Positions 7,353-16,791 of a stretch of DNA of 45,777 bases are shown one piece after another (position 1 is the first letter of the stretch; every line of letters begins with the position of its first letter). This stretch comes from a virus: IMG/VR virus record IMGVR_UViG_3300020183_000138, positions 1 through 45,777 of that record, one strand, 5' to 3'. The notes below the pieces were generated by a model. That model was given only the letters and a program-made list of their open reading frames with translations, did no database searches and had not been told where the DNA came from. Made by a program: the position numbers and the translations under genes.

Positions 7353-10300
7353 TTACTTACCAAGAATCTTTACCGTATCAGTAGGGCTGAGTTCGCCGCG
7401 GTTGAACGCCTTAATGACATCGTCTTTAGTTTGGAATACCTTAACGTTGCTCTTATCTGGTGGGCGCTTGCTAGCTAAATAAAGGCCGTATAAAAACTCG
7501 TTCTTAATAAATGGCTGAGCCTGGAATGTTGCAGCAGACATGAGATTACGACTAGGCAACATGCGTTCGTAGGCTTCAGCTACAGCCTTCTGGGAGGAGG
7601 GAACGTGCAGACGCATCTGATCGCCGTCAAAGTCTGCATTAAATCCAACAACGACAGATGGCGACAATCTAAGGGTGCTACCTGTGGTCAGTCTTGGCTT
7701 GGCTGCCATGAAGTTGTACTTGTGCAGTACGGGCGCTCGGGTAATCATAACCGGACGCTTGTCCATTTCAGCGAGTAGGGCTCGCTTGGCAGTTGTTGTT
7801 CTATTTTCAACCTGCTTCATCGCCTCCAGAGGATTTGCCCCAGAAGCAACGAGAGATCGAACTACGTATGGGCGGAATACAGAGAATGCCATGTCCTCGG
7901 GTACCCCAACATGGTCCATGTCTAGTGAAGGATCTGGGGTAATAACGGCATTACCTACGCCTTCTACGGTAGAAGACAGCACCTTGCGCTGGAACATAGA
8001 GAACTTGGGATTGCTGCCAAGAATGTGTCTAATCAGGCCGTTTACATTCTTCTGCTTGAGCTTTGCACTAGCCGGGTCGGCAAGACCGACCGTAGCCTTG
8101 ATCATCTTATAAAGCGCAAGCTTTTCTTTGCCTGTGGCTTCATTGCCCAGCTCGCCTTGCAGTTCCTTCAAGTTACCGTTCATGCTGAACAGTTCTTTGT
8201 ACAGATAGTTCATGTCTGAGACCATCTGCATATTGCCGGTATCGGTAATGGGTCTGAAGCGAGGGGGCAGTACTGGCATGTCCTCCCAGAGGAAATCGCC
8301 AGGCTTGATCTTGCGCTTCTCCATGCCCTCTAAATACGAAAGTTTGGAAATAGCGTTGCTGCGCTTCTGCCCCTTGGATGCCGTGATTTCTCTACGGGTG
8401 GCCTCAATCTCTGCTGGGATATTCATGCCAACAAGTTTCTGCTCCAATCCTTCCATACCGCGAATGCCTTTGACTGTATCACCAGACACTACGGATTCAA
8501 AGTCTTTCTTGGTGAGTCCGGTAAGGGAGCGCACCACGTCCTCCATGACAGGATTGACCATCTTGGCGGCAAGAGGGAAATGGCCGAAAGATGATTGATT
8601 GACGCCAAAGATCTTCTCGTCAAAGAAACCGCCGTCATAGGCTTTGCCTGTCTTGAAGTCGATGTCTCGGAAGTCCTTGACCTCACCACCAGACAAACTC
8701 TTAACATCTTTGCCGGTCATGCCGTAAATGTTTACGGCGCCGCCTTGACGTTCTACGTTGACCCCAGCACCCTTGAGCTGAGCTACGAACTTATCCCATA
8801 CGAATGGAACATTGACGGAAGGCACTGGAGTACCCATCTTGATCGCACGCCAGTATTCGTCGTTCTTCTGGCCACGGACAAGTCGGGCATCTTTGAGTAC
8901 TTCGATAGCGCCGTGGGCAAGAATAGCATTCATATCAGAGATGGAGATACGCTTAGCGCCTTCATCTCCACCCTTGACTGGAGCTTCTTCAGTGCTGTAA
9001 CCACCGGTATCACGGGCGCTCAGCTTCTTCTCGGCCTGGTGGTGCAGGTTCATGAAGTAGCGATTGCCGGTAAATACATTATCTACGTTGCGATTAAGTC
9101 TTGGGTCGTAGATAGTCTCTGTATCTGTAAGGCCGTTTTTCTTTAGCTCTCGTTGAGCAAAGTCTATGAAGCTTTCGTCCAGGAACGCCGGAAGCTTGAC
9201 TGGCTGCCCAGTCTTAGTGGCAATTTTGCCCATTGCGGCCTCCACGGCCTGAACAGGATTAACACGAGTGACAAGAGCCAGGGGGTTGTAAATGACTTCA
9301 TATGAATTGCCGTCCTTATCCTTGGGCATATCTTCATCTGGAATGATGGTGGAGATGACACCTTTGTCGCCGTAACGACCGACCAGCTTATCGCCTACAG
9401 ACATTGGCTTGTAGGACTTGATCGCCACCTGGTATCCGCTGCGGGTCTTGGTGACGTTGGTGACAATGCCAGGCTGGCTGTGATCCCAGGTTTGGGCTCT
9501 GTTCGTATAGCTCGGTCTCGCCTTCTTCATCAGACCAAAAGTGTCGGACTTTCTTTCGCCTACACCAAGGATAATTGGATCACCTGGATTTAAAGTAGTG
9601 CCGGGTTTCACGACGCCTGTAGCAGAATTCAGATTAACCAACTGCTCTTTGTTGTACTGCCCTGGGAATAAAGATACAAACTTACTGAAGTTGGCCTCGT
9701 AGTCGTCCTTGCCGTCATAGCCAACGGTGTACATGTGCTCAGACGACATCTTCTTGGCAGCTGTCTCAGACATGACTACGCCGTCTTCGAAGTTAGACCC
9801 ACCCAGTTCAGGATCGCCCCAGACGGTATACGCCACCTTTAGATTACGACCCATGGCAAGTCTGCCCTGGTCATCAGAATAGTTAGACTTAGCCAATAGC
9901 TGACCAGGCTTGATCTGATCCCCCAGCTTAACCATTGGCGTATTATGAATATAAGTCTTGCGGTTAAACGGGAAGTTGTTGTACAGCTCGTAACGGCGCT
10001 TTTCCTTGCCGTGCTTTACCTCTACGTATTCTGGCGTAACCGCAGTGACGAGACCATTGCCAAGGTCAGCTTCGGCAGCTACTGCACCAAGGTGCGGTAC
10101 AAGCTGCTCTTCAAACGATCTACCCTCTGCGTCATTAGGATCTAATCCCTGTACCAGGGGCGCTTCGGCACCCTGGACAGGTAGCGCCTGAGTGAAGTAC
10201 TTGGAACCCATGAGCAGGCGTCCACCCTTGATGCCGGAAATGCCAGGCACAAGGTTGGAGTTGATGTTAAACATGTTGCTGTGGGCAGGCACTTCGTACT

Positions 10301-12272
10301 CGACCTCTGCAGGATCGACATAGGAGATGCGGCCACGCACCATCGCCCTGATTGGATCTCCAGTCTTCGCCGAGCGTGCAAGTTCCCCAGGGAACGCAAC
10401 AATCGAATCGGTCAGCGTACGAGCCGCCACAGGCTCCAGCTTGCCGGTCTTGATGCTACGCATCCTGGAGTATATCTGGCCATCTGAGCCCTTGTAGGAG
10501 CCTACGGTGAGTCGTAGGTCGATACCTACCTTGTCGGACTCAGGAGTACGAACTGGGTCTAGGAACCCAAGGTGAGATGGCTGGACTGAACGGCTGTCAA
10601 CAGGAATGCCGTGAGCGGCTGAACCAATACCGCCCTCACCAGTGCGGATTACACGCATATTCTGATCCAGGATCTCCATCGGATTTACTTCTTCGATGGG
10701 AGCGCCGAGACCAGAACCGATGAGTACACCATTGAGCACCGGTGTAAATACACCGTTGCGGAATGCATTTAAGTTGCCTTTATTGGTAGCCTTGAATAGA
10801 GCTGTTCTGACAGCTGCGCCGGCGTCCTTTTGAATTCTTTCGGAGAAGAAGTCCTCTGGGCCTAGGAACTTCTGATAGGCCAAGGAGTCACGATCATCCT
10901 GATCTTCAAGACCGCGTTGAGCATTAAGAATCTTTTGAGAGGCGCGCAGTAAAGTGCTGCCAGTTATTCTGCTTAAGTCTTCGTCGTTGAGCTGCATTTG
11001 CTCATACTCGAAGTCCTGCATGGTGGGCAAAGGGGCAGCTTCCTTCTCAGTCAGTAATTCATTTAAATTAGCAGCAACCTTTGTACCTACAGCTAGTCTA
11101 AAGCCACCACGAGGCTTGGCATCGAGTAGCAGGCTTCTACGAAGTTGCTCCAGCTCCGGGCACTCAATATCAATGCAGTATTCCCCGCCGTTGGGTGGCA
11201 GTACGCTGCGAATATTGTAGGTAAATCTACGGCCAGAACCGCAGGTGGTCTCAAAGTTCTTACGGAAGACTTTCTTTAGCTGCTTAAGCTCTTCTGCCGT
11301 AATAACGACAAGCTTGCCCTTGTCGGCAACGGGAGAGATAGCAGGAGCTTTGTCAGAATCCCTTAGCGCATAGAAAACGCTATCTACGAATCCTGCAGGT
11401 ACGGTAATGTAGCCTTCGCCTTCGATCTTTAGTGTACCCCGCAGCGGTACATCTGCTTGCTTCTTGATGACTCCGGCATAACTCAAAGTACGACGGGTAA
11501 CCTCTGGGTCTAGCTCAGTCTTATAAAGAGCATCTTTGATGCCTTGATAAATCGTGGCATCGTCTAGACCCTTGGAAGGATTATTGGTTAGTCGTTCATA
11601 GATACGAGCTGCGTCGTAAGCTGAACCAATCTTATTGGACCCCAGAAGCTCCTTGCCCCAGGTGCGCTCAAGAATAGAGTCGTCAATACCCATGGCCTTG
11701 AACATCGGATATGCAGGAGCAACGGACTGCCCAATCTCGGCAACAAACTTTCCAGTATCTGGCATAAAGGCCATGCGGAAACCACGACCCTTGCCCGGCA
11801 TGGTGTTGAAGTGCGCCTCAAACTCGCCAGACTTACGCTTACGAACGTATGGCCCTGCAAGCAGACGAGACTGATTGGCTACGGTGTATTCGCTGCCTGC
11901 GTTAATAAACGTGCCACGATCCGTAAGATATGGCACTCTGGCAAGAGTGACAGATCTATCGGTCTGATCCATGATCTCGCCGGTAGCGTTATCCTTCATT
12001 ACCAGGCGGCCACGCAAGGGAACATAAAGACTCTGATTCTGCATCAGAGCCTCTTGCTGTTCCTTCAGGCTGTAGGGTTCAGAGCGACCGTAATCTAAGT
12101 CCGAAAGCTCGACAGTGTATCGAGTGTTCTGCAGGGGAAACTTTGACAATACCGCATTCTTTACCCCGTCAAAGATATTCTTACGGGTGACACGGTAATC
12201 GTTAAAGCCCCTCAGCACCGGGGCAGGAGGGGCTACGAGTTGGTTTAAGTCGTCTGCACCGGGCGTAGGCAT
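7353..12272 (-). CDS. RNA polymerase beta fused to N-terminal half of beta'
   Basis: 1639 aa, DNA-directed RNA polymerase of the multisubunit type. Residues 1 to about 1185 are beta-like: GTFINAGSEYTVANQSRLLA (120-139), HLGFLDPVRTPESDKVG (about 563-580, like the HYGRxCPxETPEGxNIG region), VAYTVWGDPELGGSNFEDG, and GDKLVGRYGDKGVIS (about 960-974). Beta'-like sequence begins at about 1190 with FRDIDFKTGKAYDGGFFDEKIFG, then PVLPPRFRPI (about 1333), RAPVLHKYNFMA and the Mg-binding NADFDGD (1545-1551). The zinc-ribbon cysteines normally following the first beta' motif are absent. The protein ends 88 residues after NADFDGD, before the regions holding the bridge helix and trigger loop. Host enzymes have these as separate proteins, and phiKZ-type phages split them into four or more. 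The gene sits among putative virion genes, which suggests a packaged polymerase (inference). Confidence 0.93.
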   Translation of the reverse strand: MPTPGADDLNQLVAPPAPVLRGFNDYRVTRKNIFDGVKNAVLSKFPLQNTRYTVELSDLDYGRSEPYSLKEQQEALMQNQSLYVPLRGRLVMKDNATGEIMDQTDRSVTLARVPYLTDRGTFINAGSEYTVANQSRLLAGPYVRKRKSGEFEAHFNTMPGKGRGFRMAFMPDTGKFVAEIGQSVAPAYPMFKAMGIDDSILERTWGKELLGSNKIGSAYDAARIYERLTNNPSKGLDDATIYQGIKDALYKTELDPEVTRRTLSYAGVIKKQADVPLRGTLKIEGEGYITVPAGFVDSVFYALRDSDKAPAISPVADKGKLVVITAEELKQLKKVFRKNFETTCGSGRRFTYNIRSVLPPNGGEYCIDIECPELEQLRRSLLLDAKPRGGFRLAVGTKVAANLNELLTEKEAAPLPTMQDFEYEQMQLNDEDLSRITGSTLLRASQKILNAQRGLEDQDDRDSLAYQKFLGPEDFFSERIQKDAGAAVRTALFKATNKGNLNAFRNGVFTPVLNGVLIGSGLGAPIEEVNPMEILDQNMRVIRTGEGGIGSAAHGIPVDSRSVQPSHLGFLDPVRTPESDKVGIDLRLTVGSYKGSDGQIYSRMRSIKTGKLEPVAARTLTDSIVAFPGELARSAKTGDPIRAMVRGRISYVDPAEVEYEVPAHSNMFNINSNLVPGISGIKGGRLLMGSKYFTQALPVQGAEAPLVQGLDPNDAEGRSFEEQLVPHLGAVAAEADLGNGLVTAVTPEYVEVKHGKEKRRYELYNNFPFNRKTYIHNTPMVKLGDQIKPGQLLAKSNYSDDQGRLAMGRNLKVAYTVWGDPELGGSNFEDGVVMSETAAKKMSSEHMYTVGYDGKDDYEANFSKFVSLFPGQYNKEQLVNLNSATGVVKPGTTLNPGDPIILGVGERKSDTFGLMKKARPSYTNRAQTWDHSQPGIVTNVTKTRSGYQVAIKSYKPMSVGDKLVGRYGDKGVISTIIPDEDMPKDKDGNSYEVIYNPLALVTRVNPVQAVEAAMGKIATKTGQPVKLPAFLDESFIDFAQRELKKNGLTDTETIYDPRLNRNVDNVFTGNRYFMNLHHQAEKKLSARDTGGYSTEEAPVKGGDEGAKRISISDMNAILAHGAIEVLKDARLVRGQKNDEYWRAIKMGTPVPSVNVPFVWDKFVAQLKGAGVNVERQGGAVNIYGMTGKDVKSLSGGEVKDFRDIDFKTGKAYDGGFFDEKIFGVNQSSFGHFPLAAKMVNPVMEDVVRSLTGLTKKDFESVVSGDTVKGIRGMEGLEQKLVGMNIPAEIEATRREITASKGQKRSNAISKLSYLEGMEKRKIKPGDFLWEDMPVLPPRFRPITDTGNMQMVSDMNYLYKELFSMNGNLKELQGELGNEATGKEKLALYKMIKATVGLADPASAKLKQKNVNGLIRHILGSNPKFSMFQRKVLSSTVEGVGNAVITPDPSLDMDHVGVPEDMAFSVFRPYVVRSLVASGANPLEAMKQVENRTTTAKRALLAEMDKRPVMITRAPVLHKYNFMAAKPRLTTGSTLRLSPSVVVGFNADFDGDQMRLHVPSSQKAVAEAYERMLPSRNLMSAATFQAQPFIKNEFLYGLYLASKRPPDKSNVKVFQTKDDVIKAFNRGELSPTDTVKILGK

Positions 12273-12289
12273 GGAACTTGTACTCTAGC

Positions 12290-13294
12290 TTAAAGCTTGA
12301 ATTTAGGCTTACCTTCGTCAGTCTCTTCAAGATCAATACCCGATGCAAGAGCACCGGAAGCAATATCGCGCTTGAGCATGCTTTGCAGAGTCTTGAGCTT
12401 GGCCTTCTCAGGATCGTCCTTCATTTTATTCTGCATCATCATCCAGCCAAGCAAAGCACCTACGCCAGGAGCCAGACCTAGAGCGTAAGCAGCCCCTGGA
12501 ACACTGAATCCCAGGCCGTGCGGATCAGGGCTTCTCACAATCTTATCCTCAGGAATTGGATCAATAGCCTGTTTTACCAAACCATCGATCTGCACTTGAA
12601 GATCAGAGGATTGCTTTGAGAGAGCCTTTTCAAATTCTTTTTTGGCTTTCTCAACCTTAGACTCCATCTTCTGCTTACGACTCTGATCGATGAGTCTAGT
12701 GCCTAGCATAAAGGTAAGAATACCGGGAGCCAGCATTGCAGCTGGAGTAGCCATGCCGTACATCATTGGCTCTGTGAGGTATTCTCCTAATGTGTTAGAT
12801 ACCTTCTCGCCAGGCTCCTTGGGATTCTCCATGTCGTCTATGACTTCCTGAGAAAGATCTGAAGTAGTTTCGTCTGCTTTCTCTGGCAGCATATCTGCAG
12901 GGCTGGCTGTATCGCTAGGCAAATACTCCTGTAGTTTGTGGCTCTTTGGAATAGCAATACGCTTCTCCATACGCTTTGCACGACTCTCTTGGCCAGGAAA
13001 GCCAAACACGGATTCGTCGTGCAGGTACTTACCAAGACCATAGAGTCCCACGCCACCAAGGCCTACCCCTGCACTGATGGCAGCATAGTTAAGTAGTTGT
13101 TTTACGTTGGGATCCATGGATTCCTTTTTGCTTTCCGGTAGATCTTCATGCTTCGTCTTGGCAAAGTCACGCACATCTTTTTCAGACATGCTTGCCGCGG
13201 CTTCTTCGGCCTTACCAGAGCCAGTAGCCTTGCCCTCTTGGATGGCCTTGACTAAACCAAAAAAGCGTTGTTGCTGCTTGCTCTGAGCAGGCAT
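12290..13294 (-). CDS. DUF3008-like N-terminus with membrane segments
   Basis: 334 aa. The first ~60 residues (MPAQSKQQQRFFGLVKAIQ ... SMSEKDVRDFAKTKHEDLPE) closely resemble the small DUF3008 family, in which short proteins begin MPAxSxxQQRF and carry a 'SMSxKDxxDFAxTKH' motif. Here that unit is fused to hydrophobic segments at about 67-87, 175-200 and 270-290, with a coiled-coil stretch of lysine/glutamate at about 207-230. Start: ATG with GGAGG 7 nt upstream. It lies directly upstream of the RNA polymerase gene (17-nt gap). Its role is unknown; virion association is inferred from position. Confidence 0.65.
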   Translation of the reverse strand: MPAQSKQQQRFFGLVKAIQEGKATGSGKAEEAAASMSEKDVRDFAKTKHEDLPESKKESMDPNVKQLLNYAAISAGVGLGGVGLYGLGKYLHDESVFGFPGQESRAKRMEKRIAIPKSHKLQEYLPSDTASPADMLPEKADETTSDLSQEVIDDMENPKEPGEKVSNTLGEYLTEPMMYGMATPAAMLAPGILTFMLGTRLIDQSRKQKMESKVEKAKKEFEKALSKQSSDLQVQIDGLVKQAIDPIPEDKIVRSPDPHGLGFSVPGAAYALGLAPGVGALLGWMMMQNKMKDDPEKAKLKTLQSMLKRDIASGALASGIDLEETDEGKPKFKL

Positions 13295-13297
13295 GAA

Positions 13298-13837
13298 TTA
13301 ACCTCCAAAGCCAAGCATACCCTTGGCAGCATCCGTCTTCTTAGAGAGTGTGTCCTTGAGAGCGGCTAGAAGATCCTGTTGCTCGGATTCATTAATTCTA
13401 TTTACAAGTCGGCGCTCAAATTGAGCAGGCGTAGTACCTGTACCTAAACCTTCCAATGCGTCGGCAGTTTCAAGGACCCGAGCTAGAGCGCCGCCACCCA
13501 TACGCATGGGGTAGTTTGTTCGCAGAGCAGCTAAGTCCTCTTTATCCTTTTTAATCTGAGCGGCTTGATCGCTGAGAGCATAATTGCCAAGAGCCTTTGC
13601 ACCTGCGCCTAGGCCAGCACCAACGCCACCACCGATGAGAGCACCCTTAAGTTTAGACTCACCACGCAGTGCGTTTACCAGAGCGCCGATACCGGCACCA
13701 GCAAGTCCGCCACCACCTGCATAAAGAGCGTAGTCCTTTAAGAGACTGTCAGTGGGACTAAGGGCTGCAAGGGCATCCTGAACAGTGACATTAGATTTTT
13801 TAAGAGTTGGACGAAGATGAGAGTAGGTCATTAACAT
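13298..13837 (-). CDS. Glycine-zipper virion-type protein, paralogue of 3690 gene
   Basis: About 179 aa from the ATG at 13835-13837 (MLMTYSHLRPTLKK). An upstream GTG-like extension would overlap the preceding gene and is not used. The segment YALYAGGGGLAGAGIGALV ... LKGALIGGGVGAGLG matches the gene at 3690 nearly residue for residue. The C-terminal half is helical and charged and ends KGMLGFGG. The tag differs from that of its paralogue, so the N-terminal segment has been exchanged. Confidence 0.65.
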   Translation of the reverse strand: MLMTYSHLRPTLKKSNVTVQDALAALSPTDSLLKDYALYAGGGGLAGAGIGALVNALRGESKLKGALIGGGVGAGLGAGAKALGNYALSDQAAQIKKDKEDLAALRTNYPMRMGGGALARVLETADALEGLGTGTTPAQFERRLVNRINESEQQDLLAALKDTLSKKTDAAKGMLGFGG

Positions 13838-13842
13838 TATTC

Positions 13843-14481
13843 TTATTCTTTCATATAATTTTGCGAATAAACATCTTTGTTTGACCAAGGTTCGATTACA
13901 CCACCGGTAAGAGCGCCCAATCCGGCGCCTGCTAGAGCGCCTAAGCCAGGATATAAAATCTGTGCCTCGGTATCGGCATGGCGCGGCGTCACGACGTAGC
14001 CCTGTAGACCGCCAAGAGCACCTCCCGCTAGAGCCCCCGCCAGAGCTCTTCGAAGTCTGTTAGGTTCGGATCTTCTAGTTATGATGTCTTCGTTCGCATA
14101 ACCTAAAAACGCATTGGATCCGGCGCCAAGGCCGGCGCCAAGGCCGCCACCGATGAGTGCGCCGAGTAAGCCTTGGAAACCCCGACCTTTAGTGTGAAAT
14201 GCGTCGACCCCGCCATGGGCGCCAGCGGCTCCGGCTATAGCACCTAAGAGGGCTCCGGCACCACCCCCATACAGAGCACCTCTGCGGGCACGACCTGCGT
14301 AATCCACTTTTCTATCCTCTGCAGGAACGTCTTCTGCTTGTTCCTGCTTTCTTTTTTTACGCCTCACCTTATCGGCTGCAGCTTCGGCTTCATCATCATC
14401 AGCAAGCTTTTGCCTAAAGTCGTTTGATAACTTGACCCAGAGGTAGTCACGCAATAGAGAGTATTCTGCTGCCTTATTCAT
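13843..14481 (-). CDS. Glycine-zipper virion-type protein, LLRDYL tag
   Basis: 212 aa. N-terminus MNKAAEYSLLRDYLWVKLS is the third tag type (compare YALLRHYLMQKIA at 19919). A very charged linker (about 25-60, DDEAEAAADKVRRKKRKQ) leads into two zipper blocks separated by YANEDIITRRSEPNRLRRAL, the same arrangement as the gene at 6152. The start overlaps the end of the upstream gene by 8 nt. Confidence 0.66.
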   Translation of the reverse strand: MNKAAEYSLLRDYLWVKLSNDFRQKLADDDEAEAAADKVRRKKRKQEQAEDVPAEDRKVDYAGRARRGALYGGGAGALLGAIAGAAGAHGGVDAFHTKGRGFQGLLGALIGGGLGAGLGAGSNAFLGYANEDIITRRSEPNRLRRALAGALAGGALGGLQGYVVTPRHADTEAQILYPGLGALAGAGLGALTGGVIEPWSNKDVYSQNYMKE

Positions 14482-14881
14482 AGGAGGGTACCTGATTCTT
14501 ATTTGGGGTAATGCGCATTATATCCATTTCATAGAGATAAAGATGCATTTCTTCTGCCGGAATTTGCAGGAGGGCGTAATACTTAATCCAAGAGGTCCAA
14601 TTCTCTTTGGCCTCAACCCACTCTGTAACTTCCGTGAACTCGCACCAACCTCTATCTCTCCATTTTACCAGAACATCTACTAATTGGTTGTATTGGGCAA
14701 GTTCGCCCTCTTTCCAAAGGCAGAATTGTCTAGAATTAAAAAATGGAGTTTCTTGCGGTCGTTTATCTTGACCGTCGTTTTCTTTAACTATGGGCGACAC
14801 AGAGCCAAAGAATGGCGGATCGCTTAAGTTCTGGTGCTTAAAGCTAAAAAGAGGTACGTCAGCTGGAGATCCGGTGTTCAT
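14474..14881 (-). CDS. Hypothetical soluble protein, 135 aa
   Basis: No family is recognised. Unlike its neighbours it has no glycine zipper. It is soluble and rich in Trp and acidic residues (WRDRGWCEFTEVTEWVEAKE), with a Pro/Phe-rich N-terminus. Both ends overlap adjacent genes (ATGA at 14878-14881), so it is an integral part of the operon. It could be a minor structural or chaperone protein. Confidence 0.62.
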   Translation of the reverse strand: MNTGSPADVPLFSFKHQNLSDPPFFGSVSPIVKENDGQDKRPQETPFFNSRQFCLWKEGELAQYNQLVDVLVKWRDRGWCEFTEVTEWVEAKENWTSWIKYYALLQIPAEEMHLYLYEMDIMRITPNKNQVPSYE

Positions 14882-15177
14882 GGGTTAGATGGTAGCGACT
14901 CTAGCTGCTCTTGCACCTTTTTGCCAATCTCTTCTTTTTTCTTTAAAGCTTCAGCCAACATAGCTGCTCTAATCTCTTGATACTTGTTTGAACCCGCATA
15001 ACCCAATCCTCCGCCAGCTAGAGCTCCTAGAGCAGCAGAGCCTAATCCCAAACCAGTTGTTTGATTTTTCTTAGGAGTCAGCAGTTTATATAAGCCATAA
15101 CCCCCAGCGCCTCCGAGTCCGGCGCCAAGGAGAGCATATAAGGCATCTTGCGTATTAAGTTCAGAACGCTTGTACAT
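14878..15177 (-). CDS. Small glycine-zipper protein, 99 aa
   Basis: MYKRSELNTQDALYALLGAG leads straight into a glycine-rich hairpin of two hydrophobic helices (about 15-33 and 43-65, LGLGSAALGALAGGGLGYAG) and a charged C-terminal helix (ALKKKEEIGKKVQEQLE). No catalytic motif. The start codon overlaps the previous gene's stop (TAATG). Confidence 0.62.
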   Translation of the reverse strand: MYKRSELNTQDALYALLGAGLGGAGGYGLYKLLTPKKNQTTGLGLGSAALGALAGGGLGYAGSNKYQEIRAAMLAEALKKKEEIGKKVQEQLESLPSNP

Positions 15178-15548
15178 TAGGAAAGCCCAGACTCTACAAG
15201 CTTCTTAGCATTACGATACTTTGCAAGAAGATGTAGTTTCTTTGCCTCATCTACTGCACCATAGCTTGGCAGAATGGAGTCATCTGGATCTAGCTCAAAC
15301 TTAGCCTTGTTGTACAAGTAGTTACCTAGAGCGCCTGCGCCAAAACCACCTACAAGACCAAGAGATCCAAGGAGTAATCCCATCTGAAGCGTTTTGTTTG
15401 CAGCCTCGGCTGTATCCTTTGCTGTACCCGTTATCGGGTTTGCTTGTTTATACCCGCTGTAAGATAAAAGCTCAGAAGGCAGGATGCCTAGCTCTGCAGC
15501 CTTTTCGCAAAAGCCTTGACGAAATGCTTGTAATTCTTCGTTGGTCAT
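15177..15548 (-). CDS. Small membrane-associated virion-type protein
   Basis: 123 aa. The N-terminus (FRQGFCEKAAELGILPSEL) is amphipathic, then SGYKQANPITG recalls the YKQA tag in an internal position. One glycine-rich hydrophobic segment at about 52-75 (MGLLLGSLGLVGGFGAGALG) could span a membrane. The C-terminal third is charged. Function unknown. Confidence 0.6.
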   Translation of the reverse strand: MTNEELQAFRQGFCEKAAELGILPSELLSYSGYKQANPITGTAKDTAEAANKTLQMGLLLGSLGLVGGFGAGALGNYLYNKAKFELDPDDSILPSYGAVDEAKKLHLLAKYRNAKKLVESGLS

Positions 15549-15579
15549 AGTGTAATTTTACCGTAGAAAAGAAACTTAC

Positions 15580-16791
15580 TCAAAATGACAGTTTGCCCAA
15601 GTTGATTAAAGTACCAAGAGCAGCGCCAGTGCCTTGCATGACAGTCTGCTCCTTGGGGCTAAGATTCATGAACATGCCGATGCCTTTAGCGGCAGCAGTA
15701 CCAGCAACTGCACCTGCCCCGGCGCCAATAGCAGCATGGGCAATGTCTCGGACGGTGAACCAGGGCTTATTGGACTCCCGGCTGGCTCGTAGCATAAGAC
15801 CGGCAGCCTGACCATAGTCTACGTACCCAGAACGCATCTGCTCACTCACCACATCGGCAAGGTGAGTTTTGGCAATCTGTAGGTCCATTGGGATATAAGC
15901 ACCGCTCTTGGTCGGATCCTGGCCTCTTGCAATAAGAGCATTATCTCCAGTTGGGATAATACCTGAACGCACACGAGAACCTGCCTGCATCTTTTTCCAG
16001 TCAGCGTCTGTGTAGTCTTCGTTCTTAGGCAAGCTTAGTCTCGAGATATCTGCCATGGTGGAAGGGGCGTTGATAAGCCAGGGGGCGCTCATACCACCGA
16101 TGGCAGCAAGCGCCATTAAAGCTTTTTCTTTACCGGCAAAACGCTCAGGAAAAAAATACTTTAAAACAGGAATAGAAGCTACACCTAAACTGGTCAACCC
16201 TACGCCTGTGAGTAAGTTTCCAAATCGAGTCTGAGCAGATGGACTAAAAGTATCTTTGTCATACCAGAAGCCGGGGCTATAACCTAAGGACTTCGATAGG
16301 TCTGAAGTAAACGCTGCACGCTTATAGGGAAATGGAGTAGGAGTCATCTTTTTACGCATATACTCTGCAGTGGCTGGATATAGTTCCGATGCAGCCCCCG
16401 CTGAAGGCTTCTTAGCCTGCTCGCCGACTTCCTTGGTGGCCTTAGTAAGCTCAGACTTCATGTTGCCATATAGAGACGGCAGCTTCATATAGCTACCCTG
16501 ACCGCCACCGGTGATATTGGGCATTCCCGATCCAGCAGACATACCCTTGGCTGCTGCGGACTCCTTTTGAGGAGCATCGCTTAGTTGCAATCCGGAGATT
16601 ACGTTCTTTGGAACATGGATCTTAAAGTTAGTAGAGCTATGAGTAAGACCGACAATGCCGTCTTTTTCAGAGTCTACATAAAACTCTTTAGGAGCCTCTC
16701 TTACCAATTGATGGATAAGCTGATGCTTCTGACTGTACTGTTTGAAGTCAGAGTATTGCTTGGCTTTTTTAAGATCGCCTAGAGTGCTCAT
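15580..16791 (-). CDS. Putative virion protein, 403 aa
   Basis: No family is recognised. Polar N-terminal half (Gly/Ser-rich at about 95-115), hydrophobic helices at about 190-215 and 222-245, and a C-terminal glycine-zipper region (AAIGAGAGAVAGTAAAKGIG) near 345-385. Overlaps the gene at 16788 by 4 nt, so it is translationally coupled. Layout and context suit an internal or tail-associated virion protein. Confidence 0.58.
   Translation of the reverse strand: MSTLGDLKKAKQYSDFKQYSQKHQLIHQLVREAPKEFYVDSEKDGIVGLTHSSTNFKIHVPKNVISGLQLSDAPQKESAAAKGMSAGSGMPNITGGGQGSYMKLPSLYGNMKSELTKATKEVGEQAKKPSAGAASELYPATAEYMRKKMTPTPFPYKRAAFTSDLSKSLGYSPGFWYDKDTFSPSAQTRFGNLLTGVGLTSLGVASIPVLKYFFPERFAGKEKALMALAAIGGMSAPWLINAPSTMADISRLSLPKNEDYTDADWKKMQAGSRVRSGIIPTGDNALIARGQDPTKSGAYIPMDLQIAKTHLADVVSEQMRSGYVDYGQAAGLMLRASRESNKPWFTVRDIAHAAIGAGAGAVAGTAAAKGIGMFMNLSPKEQTVMQGTGAALGTLINLGKLSF

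Noticed and set aside
7675-12098. Many plus-strand frames inside the polymerase gene
   Set aside because: All lie opposite strong, conserved polymerase motifs and lack ribosome-binding sites.
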